Virus record (IMG/VR): IMGVR_UViG_3300009413_000027
Span: 1 to 36,730 of that record
Direction: 5' to 3' (one strand)
Source: a virus
Length of the DNA stretch: 36,730 nucleotides
Shown here: positions 31,402 through 36,730 of the stretch, piece after piece
How positions within the stretch are numbered: the stretch's first letter is position 1
Layout: each line of letters opens with the position of its first letter
Notes under the pieces: model-generated
Told to the model about the DNA's origin: nothing
Database searches by the model: none
The model's input: the letters and a program-made list of their open reading frames with translations, nothing else
Program-made: the position numbers and the translations under genes

Positions 31402-33131
31402 CTTATATCCGTACCATTAACAATTAATTCAAGATTTAATGTTTCTCTTTCTCTGTTGGCTGTGCATACAACCTTTAATGATTTAATGAGATTATTTTCA
31501 TCTTTATATGGTGTTAATGATAGGACTTTATTGGCATTATAACCAATACGAAATGATCCTTTGGCTGAAGTTATATCCATACCTTCATGAAATGCTTGCT
31601 TTGTTATTTCAGATACTGCAAATACTACTACATTATTGTGAATTGCAACTTCCATTAAAGCTTGCGATACTTCTTCAACTTTCATATTATTATCATGCTT
31701 TTGAGATTTAAACAAACCCATATGATCTACCACTACTATCTCTGGTTTATATGGTAACATCATAATACGTTTATTAAGTTCATGAGAATAACAGCTATTA
31801 TAATCTATAGTAAGCCAATCAAAGTTTTGTGAAATTCCATTAGCATATTGCGTATAATGAGCTTTAAGTTCATCTTCATTCCAACCTTTTTCCATCATAA
31901 CGAAACGCATCCACATCTGACGTGGTGACATTTCCATTTCAATGAAATAAGTTGGACGTTTAAGTTTATGTATCCAACTCTGTAAGAGCATGGTTTTCAT
32001 AGACTTAGGTGGTGCTTGTAAGATAACAACCTCACCAGGATATATAGGAAAGTCTTGTCCATATAACTTACCTATATTTATAGGATCTAAATCTCTTGTG
32101 AAGAAATCAACAAGTTCTTTCTCCATAGCTTTAGCATCCATCATATTCTGAGACTTCTTAGTCTTATAAAGCACACATGTAGATTCACAATGATTGTCCA
32201 TATGAATATCAGTACAACCATAATTATAGCCATTACCATTATGACCTTCATAACAATCAGTTACAATCTTATCCATTTCCTTCTTAGTAAAGGGATGTTT
32301 AGGTAAATCTACCCTTGTCCTCCAATCTTCCATAACTAATCTTACTACATGCTCAGGATATCTCCATCTTAGAAATGCACCTACACGTAAAGCTATCTGA
32401 TGTCTTGATCCTTGACCAGTACCAGCCATCATAGTTTGAATACATGGATACCATACAGGATCAGGACTCTTACCAAGAGTAACAGTTTCAAATGTTTTAT
32501 CACTTGCTATAGTTTTACGTTTTAATACATCAAATACAGGTTCACATTCTAATGTTTGCCATGCATAAGTACTTCTTTTGCTTTTTGCTAAAGCTTGTAT
32601 TTCTGTTATAGGTTTATGTAGTTCAGCTTGTAATAACGGTATCTTCCACAAATTAGATTTCTTATTGAGAGTATTAACAACTCTTATTAATCTAGTTTTA
32701 TCAGATACAGATACATCTGCATATTCATAAATACCTCTAGCCATCAATTCATCTTTCACCATTAAGTGGAGATTAGGTGCTGGTTTCCATCTAAACGCAG
32801 ATCCGGGTATGCCTAAATGAAATCCAGTTCCAGAAAAGTAAACTTGATATGGAATACATAGATCATTTAGGACAATACTTAAACCAATTGTTTTTTGTCG
32901 AGCATTTTCTGGATTAGAACCATCAACATCGAGAATAAATTCATCAGGCATATAAAGCATTCCATCATATGATGCAAGAGTACCTTTCTGTTTAACATAA
33001 TCAATTACATGATTATCATAATCCCATAAGGACATGAAAGTATCTTGTGCCATACCGGCCCATTTCTCAATATCGTGTACATCTCCAAAATGATGTCGAT
33101 TTGCTAATCCAAATGCAAACTCTTTAATCAT
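31398..33131 (-). CDS. Primase-polymerase/RecA-fold helicase fusion
   Basis: A 577-aa protein. The N-terminal half is a primase-polymerase (AEP-like) domain: FILDVDG (65-71, Asp68/Asp70 metal ligands), SGTGFHLG (100-107, His105) and SDKTRLIR (143-151). A middle helical segment (about 240-300) matches PriCT domains, with four Cys (293, 306, 315, 319) that may bind metal. The C-terminal half is a DnaB/RepA-like RecA domain: APPKSMKT (373-380, Walker A, with Met before the Lys), IVVVDHMG (465-472, Walker B, Asp469), VVVFAVSEIT (501-510) and SAKGSFRI (522-529). It should prime and unwind DNA at phage forks. A 14-codon coupled ORF precedes it; AGGGAGAA lies 4 bases before the ATG. Confidence 0.8.
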   Translation of the reverse strand: MIKEFAFGLANRHHFGDVHDIEKWAGMAQDTFMSLWDYDNHVIDYVKQKGTLASYDGMLYMPDEFILDVDGSNPENARQKTIGLSIVLNDLCIPYQVYFSGTGFHLGIPGSAFRWKPAPNLHLMVKDELMARGIYEYADVSVSDKTRLIRVVNTLNKKSNLWKIPLLQAELHKPITEIQALAKSKRSTYAWQTLECEPVFDVLKRKTIASDKTFETVTLGKSPDPVWYPCIQTMMAGTGQGSRHQIALRVGAFLRWRYPEHVVRLVMEDWRTRVDLPKHPFTKKEMDKIVTDCYEGHNGNGYNYGCTDIHMDNHCESTCVLYKTKKSQNMMDAKAMEKELVDFFTRDLDPINIGKLYGQDFPIYPGEVVILQAPPKSMKTMLLQSWIHKLKRPTYFIEMEMSPRQMWMRFVMMEKGWNEDELKAHYTQYANGISQNFDWLTIDYNSCYSHELNKRIMMLPYKPEIVVVDHMGLFKSQKHDNNMKVEEVSQALMEVAIHNNVVVFAVSEITKQAFHEGMDITSAKGSFRIGYNANKVLSLTPYKDENNLIKSLKVVCTANRERETLNLELIVNGTDIR

Positions 33132-33168
33132 TAGTTCTCCCTATTTTTTCTAATAGTCTATCTATCAT
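33124..33168 (-). CDS. 14-codon micro-ORF preceding the primase-helicase
   Basis: It reads MIDRLLEKIGRTND, starting in an ATGA overlap with the upstream gene after AAGGAGATAGA and stopping 8 bases inside the primase-helicase gene. It may be a translation-coupling leader rather than a working peptide. Confidence 0.3.
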   Translation of the reverse strand: MIDRLLEKIGRTND

Positions 33169-33395
33169 TCTATCTCCTTACATGCAAAACACACTTGATT
33201 ATATAATCCTCTTCTTGGGAAGTTTTTATAATAGTGTGTTGTTGAAATTTGTTTATACTGATTATGTGTCATTTCATAAGCACGATTACATTCTGGACAT
33301 AATTTAACAGCAAATGATTCTCTTTCATTAACTCTTAATTTACTTGCAGATCTAGCATATGTTAGATTATATGTTAATCCCCAGTCATTTATCAT
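33165..33395 (-). CDS. Small Cys-rich (zinc-finger-like) protein
   Basis: A 76-aa protein with CPECNRAYE (about residues 33-41) and CFACKEIE (69-76), two CxxC pairs likely to hold a zinc ion. The middle is polar and aromatic. It overlaps the preceding gene by ATGA and lies just upstream of the primase-helicase. It may bind DNA or the replication proteins. No exact family is recognised. Confidence 0.55.
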   Translation of the reverse strand: MINDWGLTYNLTYARSASKLRVNERESFAVKLCPECNRAYEMTHNQYKQISTTHYYKNFPRRGLYNQVCFACKEIE

Positions 33396-33634
33396 TTTTT
33401 CTCCTTTTTCATTGCTTTATGATCTTGTTCTTCATGATATGTTTCATCATCACAATCAGCACATAAAGCATTAAGTTGATTACCATGAAGACAGCAGTCA
33501 TTTTCATTAAATTTCTTGTGATCTTCCCATAATTTCCACATTATATCAGCAAAAATAAATTGATTTTTCTTACATTCATGCATATTACCCATTTGAGTTT
33601 TATACCATAATTTAACTATATCATTAAGATTCAT
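33392..33634 (-). CDS. Small Cys/His-rich protein
   Basis: An 80-aa protein. CCLHG (47-51), CADCDD (58-63) and nearby His residues suggest a small metal-binding knuckle; the C-terminus is charged (EEQDHKAMKKEKK). It starts in a TAATG overlap and ends in an ATGA overlap, so it is firmly part of the operon. Function unknown. Confidence 0.55.
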   Translation of the reverse strand: MNLNDIVKLWYKTQMGNMHECKKNQFIFADIMWKLWEDHKKFNENDCCLHGNQLNALCADCDDETYHEEQDHKAMKKEKK

Positions 33635-33807
33635 TATTTTACTCCTAAAAATTCTTTAGATTTATTAACTAATATTTCTTCAGCTTCACTTAGATCACTA
33701 TCCATATACTCTACCCACATTTTTAATAATTCAGTGGAATATTCTAACCTATCTATTGCTTTCTTAATTTCTTTACCTATTTCATCATCTGTTATTTTTC
33801 TTGACAT
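33634..33807 (-). CDS. 57-aa helical small protein
   Basis: The ATG at 33807 follows AAGGAGATATAT, a strong ribosome binding site. The product (MSRKITDDEIGKEIKKAIDR at its start) is acidic and helical. Its stop shares a base with the next start. It is the first gene after the structured gap 33808-33915. Unknown role. Confidence 0.65.
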   Translation of the reverse strand: MSRKITDDEIGKEIKKAIDRLEYSTELLKMWVEYMDSDLSEAEEILVNKSKEFLGVK

Positions 33808-33821
33808 ATATCTCCTTAAAT

Positions 33822-33911
33822 GAGAAGGCTATATTAGCCGCTGTATTATTATCCCCACTTGAATAGTTCAGAATAATATTGTCAATACTAATATAGCCTA
33901 TCTCAATGGGG
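33822..33911 (-). ncRNA. Candidate structured RNA between the SSB-like gene and the next ORF
   Basis: An 11-bp perfect inverted repeat, GGCTATATTAG (33827-33837) with CTAATATAGCC (33888-33898), is extended by GAGA/TCTC pairs. Inside lies an AT-rich hairpin. CCCCA (33853-33857) in the loop can pair with TGGGG (33907-33911) outside it, making a possible pseudoknot just after the SSB-like stop codon. No start codon gives a believable ORF here. It lacks a T-run on the minus strand. Confidence 0.45.
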
Positions 33912-33915
33912 TTAC

Positions 33916-34476
33916 TTAGAAAGGAATTTCTGCATCACCTGTTGTAGTAGTAGTAGTATCTAAATTTACAGTACCTACACCATTAGTGGTAGTTGCAGTT
34001 CTTTTAGCATGCTGTTTTTCGACATTTCTCTTTAAGCGTGCAACATCATCATCAGTCCAAGTAATATGTTCAGTTTCCTGAACTACAGGAACTAAGTCAA
34101 AAGTCCTACTATATTCCTTACCATCAGTTGTACTTGTTTCTTTAACAAACAAAACATTTACACGTGTACCAACTAGATTAGTAACTTCATCATCATACTG
34201 AATTACAGGATTCTTACCTGTAGGATCTTGTAAAACACTAATGATACCAGCACAAGCAAATCTGAATAGGTTTGCAATCTTAAATTCTTCTCCAGTTGTT
34301 TTATTACTAGCTTCAAATACACGATGACGCATATTATCAGGATAACCTTCAAAGTTTAGATCTATGGTTCTTTTCTCACCCCATTTACCATCAACAGCCT
34401 TACTAATAGTAAGTTCATGCCATCCTGCATTGTATTGTCCAGTACCTGTATTTTTTGCCATTGTTTTTACAGCCAT
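33916..34476 (-). CDS. SSB-like single-stranded DNA-binding protein
   Basis: A 186-aa protein. The N-terminal about 130 residues form a beta-rich domain (WHELTISKAVDGKWGEKR, then RTFDLVPVV) that could be an OB fold, followed by a Thr-rich linker (about 158-180) and the acidic tip DAEIPF, the usual SSB tail that contacts partner proteins. It lies 2 bases after the ERF gene, which needs ssDNA coated for annealing. AAAGGAGCATAAAG precedes the ATG. The family is assigned by tail and context, not by a clear match to E. coli SSB. Confidence 0.65.
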   Translation of the reverse strand: MAVKTMAKNTGTGQYNAGWHELTISKAVDGKWGEKRTIDLNFEGYPDNMRHRVFEASNKTTGEEFKIANLFRFACAGIISVLQDPTGKNPVIQYDDEVTNLVGTRVNVLFVKETSTTDGKEYSRTFDLVPVVQETEHITWTDDDVARLKRNVEKQHAKRTATTTNGVGTVNLDTTTTTTGDAEIPF

Positions 34477-34478
34477 CT

Positions 34479-34970
34479 TTATGCTCCTTTATTAGTTAAT
34501 ATAGTTTTAGCGTGATTTTGAGTAATACCTTTGCTTTGAGAAGCTGCATTACCATCATCATCATATTGAGCTATACCTGTGATTGCAGATAATCCATATC
34601 TACGTCCATATGTAATGGTAGAGCCAATACTTTGAGCAGTAATCTTCTCTATAGGCATTTTCAATTTAGATTTAATCCATTGACCGGATTCATGTAGTAA
34701 CATAGTTGTTACAAAAAATTCTCCAGGATTGGAATCATTACCTTGAATTACAGATAATCCATACTTTGTTAAATGTGGAAATGATGATTCAATTACAGTA
34801 TGAAGATCAGCGTATCCAGAATTAAAGAATGGATTTACTGATTTCTTTTCAGCACCTTTTATCTCAGATTGAGCTTTAGATAGTGCTGTTGCAAGTTTAT
34901 CAATCTTATCTGATTTCCATATTTCAGAAGTCTGGAGGTCAGCATTTTCTACTGGAATAGTTTCTTCCAT
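34479..34970 (-). CDS. ERF-family single-strand annealing protein
   Basis: A 163-aa protein with the defining motifs of the ERF family: VNPFFNSGYADLHTVIES (residues about 45-62) and AQSIGSTITYGRRYGLSAIT (109-128) followed by GIAQYDDDGNAA. ERF proteins bind and pair complementary single strands for phage recombination and repair and are found with SSB genes, as here. The length is near the family norm. GGAGAACCCCA precedes the ATG. Confidence 0.85.
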   Translation of the reverse strand: MEETIPVENADLQTSEIWKSDKIDKLATALSKAQSEIKGAEKKSVNPFFNSGYADLHTVIESSFPHLTKYGLSVIQGNDSNPGEFFVTTMLLHESGQWIKSKLKMPIEKITAQSIGSTITYGRRYGLSAITGIAQYDDDGNAASQSKGITQNHAKTILTNKGA

Positions 34971-34993
34971 TGGGGTTCTCCTTATATTAAGAG

Positions 34994-35155
34994 TTATTTA
35001 GTTTGGTTTTTGATTTGCTTACGTTTAATGAGTTCAAACATACGAGACTTTATTATTTTAATAAATTTGTATGATCTTGATTCATTTAACGCTTTGAGGT
35101 ATAGCTCCACATAAGATTTTATTACTATATCCTCTGTATTTGACTCGCTAATCAT
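34994..35155 (-). CDS. 53-aa basic helical ORF
   Basis: It begins MISESNTEDIVIKSYVELYL and continues as a basic helix (SYKFIKIIKSRMFELIKRKQ). It has no good ribosome binding site and starts 19 bases after the previous stop, so translation is less certain than for its neighbours. It fills the 203-base gap between the ERF gene and the 65-aa gene. Function unknown. Confidence 0.45.
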   Translation of the reverse strand: MISESNTEDIVIKSYVELYLKALNESRSYKFIKIIKSRMFELIKRKQIKNQTK

Positions 35156-35173
35156 ATGTAAATATAATATGAT

Positions 35174-35371
35174 CTAGGTCACATTTACAAGGTCTTTTTC
35201 AAGAAATCCTTCAAGTTTATTAGCTATAGCTATAACTTCTTCCCATGAATATGAAAATTCACTAAAACCAACTTCTTTAGTAGTAGTGTATATTTCAACA
35301 CTGGGTTTAGTTCTATATGCTAATGTTTTTCCATCTATTTCATCTACAATTTCTAATTTATTTTTTTCCAT
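35174..35371 (-). CDS. 65-aa small protein, unknown
   Basis: A 65-aa acidic protein, predicted beta-alpha: an N-terminal strand pair (KLEIVDEIDGKTLAYRTK) and a C-terminal helix (SWEEVIAIANKLEGFLEK). GGAGATAAAAG lies before the ATG. It overlaps the preceding 53-aa gene by 14 bases. Similar small proteins are common in early phage operons; no family is recognised. Confidence 0.55.
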   Translation of the reverse strand: MEKNKLEIVDEIDGKTLAYRTKPSVEIYTTTKEVGFSEFSYSWEEVIAIANKLEGFLEKDLVNVT

Positions 35372-35519
35372 CTTTTATCTCCGTAATTTTAAGTGTTAAA
35401 TCAGCAGCATTACGTAAAAGTTCATTAGCCATAAGAATTTCCTTGACATGTTCTTCACTTTCAGCACCGACTTTAATTGGATAGGAAATTAATACATCAT
35501 ATGTCTTTATTTCATTCAT
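35358..35519 (-). CDS. 53-aa small protein, unknown
   Basis: The ATG at 35519 follows AAGGAGA by 8 bases and overlaps the previous stop (ATGA). The product (MNEIKTYDVLISYPIKVGAE at its start, then a helix EEHVKEILMANELLRNAADL) looks like a small alpha/beta protein. Unknown role within the replication operon. Confidence 0.55.
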   Translation of the reverse strand: MNEIKTYDVLISYPIKVGAESEEHVKEILMANELLRNAADLTLKITEIKDGKK

Positions 35520-35659
35520 TTCTTCAATCTCCTTATATAGTTTTCAGTTATCATTGATTTAATAATAGGTGTAACTCCTCCGGTATGCTTATCGCTAAGT
35601 TTCCGAAGGAGTTTATCAGCCCATTCTAGTTGTTCTTTCTTACTAGAGAATTTACGCAT
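35516..35659 (-). CDS. 47-aa basic small protein, unknown
   Basis: It starts in the stop of the 339-aa gene (TAATG) and ends with an ATGA overlap. The product (MRKFSSKKEQLEWADKLLRK at its start) is basic and helical. Its 3' codons hold the AAGGAGA ribosome binding site of the next gene. Function unknown. Confidence 0.5.
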   Translation of the reverse strand: MRKFSSKKEQLEWADKLLRKLSDKHTGGVTPIIKSMITENYIRRLKK

Positions 35660-36678
35660 TATGTTAATATGATTGGTTTAACATAATTCTCACTTGTTGA
35701 TTCACCTCTCCAAGTATCTCCAGTAGATATGATACCATCACCATCACGCCAAGATAGTGCAGCTTTAACAGTAGCTTCTTGTATATTTTCATTACGCCAA
35801 CCTCCACCTTCACCACTAACATTAGCTATACCTTCAAAATGACTTTCTCCTGTAGAAGGATTAATCATTTCAAGATATAAGCCCCATCTAGAATCTTCAC
35901 GTTCACTTGTTAGATCAGGAATGTTAACGTTTATTAATCTATAGAACCTTCCATCAATAGTATCCTCGTCTTCAACTTTAGTTTCCAATGTAGATATAAC
36001 CTTTTCTAAACCATGAAAGTTTAGTATATCATTTCTACGATCAGTATTACGAAGTTTAAAGATATCATCTATAGGAAGTAAAGCATAATTACCATCAGCA
36101 GCTAAGTATCTTTGATTAGCTTCATGATTGTTCTTATTAGCTATACGATTTCTACGTCTAGTATATCTGTCAGTTTCTTTAGCAGCTGTAAATCTCTTAA
36201 TAGATTCTTTAGTAGGTTTATTAATAAGACTACCAGTTTTAAGATCTATTTTCATTCCAACCCAAGGAGTAAATACTATCTTATTCCATAATTTCATCAT
36301 ATATGCTGATCTACAGAATCTAATTGTCCATTGGTTATTAGGATTTCTAGGTTGTATACCTTGACGCATCAACTGTTTAAGAATATAACCAGCACTACTA
36401 TGCCAATATTTTTGACTTTCAGAACAAATTCTTAAAACATAATCTGTAATGGTAGCTATATGAGTACCTTGAGTTGTACCATAATCATAACTATTATGAA
36501 CAGTATGAAAATCTATGACATTCTTATTTCTCTTAGTAGCTACATAAATAGTATATCTATCACCTATTGCACCTCTGAAATATACATTTTCACGTATTTT
36601 ACCATATTCAATAAGCCATTCAACTTTAGCATTATTAAGATGTCTTGCACCATAATCTTCACATTTAATCTGCGACAT
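35659..36678 (-). CDS. 339-aa hypothetical protein
   Basis: A long soluble protein, rich in Arg, Asn and aromatic residues, with no clear enzyme motif. The middle (TKESIKRFTAAKETDRYTRR, about 156-175) is very basic and may bind nucleic acid. The C-terminal part (WGLYLEMINPSTGESHFEG, then SGEGGGWRN) is beta-rich. GGGAGGT lies 7 bases before the ATG. As the first full gene of the early block and next to ERF/SSB, a DNA-related job is plausible, but none can be named. Confidence 0.6.
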   Translation of the reverse strand: MSQIKCEDYGARHLNNAKVEWLIEYGKIRENVYFRGAIGDRYTIYVATKRNKNVIDFHTVHNSYDYGTTQGTHIATITDYVLRICSESQKYWHSSAGYILKQLMRQGIQPRNPNNQWTIRFCRSAYMMKLWNKIVFTPWVGMKIDLKTGSLINKPTKESIKRFTAAKETDRYTRRRNRIANKNNHEANQRYLAADGNYALLPIDDIFKLRNTDRRNDILNFHGLEKVISTLETKVEDEDTIDGRFYRLINVNIPDLTSEREDSRWGLYLEMINPSTGESHFEGIANVSGEGGGWRNENIQEATVKAALSWRDGDGIISTGDTWRGESTSENYVKPIILT

Positions 36679-36730
36679 ATCTAGACCTCCCAGTCATATG
36701 ATCAAACTCACGTACTATACGTACAACATA
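36665..36730 (-). CDS. Possible C-terminal fragment of an upstream gene (partial)
   Basis: The minus-strand frame is open from the window edge to a TAA at 36665-36667, reading YVVRIVREFDHMTGRSRYVA then Asp. It overlaps the start of the 339-aa gene by 14 bases, as other genes do in this operon. It is too short to identify. Confidence 0.4.
   Translation of the reverse strand, partial: YVVRIVREFDHMTGRSRYVAD

Noticed and set aside
33881-33887. TTGACA -35-like box on the minus strand in the SSB 3' gap
   Set aside because: The nearest TATAAT-like box (GATAAT) lies 26 bases further, too far for a sigma70 promoter, and nothing suitable occurs at 16-18 bases.
1-36730. CRISPR arrays, insertion sequences, integrase or attachment sites
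   Set aside because: No evenly spaced direct repeats, transposase motifs or tRNA-linked repeats were seen anywhere in the window.

Overview
This window is part of an AT-rich tailed-phage genome, probably an uncultivated, marine-type virus with a short-tailed (podovirus-like) virion. It has no ribosomal, tRNA or host housekeeping genes. Genes are packed tightly, with many TAATG and ATGA stop/start overlaps and clear AAGGAG-type ribosome binding sites. All three stop codons are used, so the code looks standard, and the Shine-Dalgarno use suggests a host such as a proteobacterium. No integrase, repressor or partition gene is visible, so a lytic lifestyle is likely (inference). Terminase, portal, major capsid protein and DNA polymerase are not recognised here and probably lie outside the window.

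Layout. From 1 to about 8.4 kb, plus-strand genes encode virion fibres and neck proteins: a peptidase S74 fibre, a head-tail adaptor apparently split over two frames, low-complexity beta-rich fibres, and, between two fibre genes, a small methyltransferase resembling guanidinoacetate/arginine methyltransferases. From 8.4 to 10.05 kb there is a cassette of small membrane proteins (holin-like candidates), a calcineurin-like phosphoesterase and a GC-richer 46-codon ORF spanned by a perfect inverted repeat. From 10.05 to 12.8 kb lie a 767-aa tail nozzle/stabilisation-like protein and a short fibre. From 12.9 to 28.0 kb lies a cassette resembling the T7 gp14-gp15-gp16 ejection genes but far larger, with proteins of 304, 311, 542, 2973 and 871 aa. 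The 2973-aa protein has a DxDGD motif (DNDGD at 2151-2155) and an upstream Gly/Lys-rich block. That arrangement recalls the two double-psi beta-barrels of RNA polymerases packaged in crAss-like virions. It is the most interesting hypothesis in the window.

The plus block ends at about 28.04 kb in a convergent junction with stem-loops and a weak intrinsic terminator. From 28.08 kb to the end, genes run on the minus strand. In transcription order (high to low coordinates) they encode a 339-aa unknown protein, several tiny proteins, an ERF single-strand annealing protein, an SSB-like protein with an acidic tail, Cys-rich small proteins, a primase-polymerase/RecA-fold helicase fusion, a DUF932-like protein, an RE-like protein, an all-alpha NTP-pyrophosphohydrolase-like protein, small coiled-coil proteins and an Hjc-like resolvase. 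This is the replication and recombination module.

Working together (inference): the minus module opens, primes, coats and recombines phage DNA. The plus module builds the neck, tail and fibres, lyses the cell and loads ejection proteins, one of which may be a polymerase injected with the genome to start transcription.
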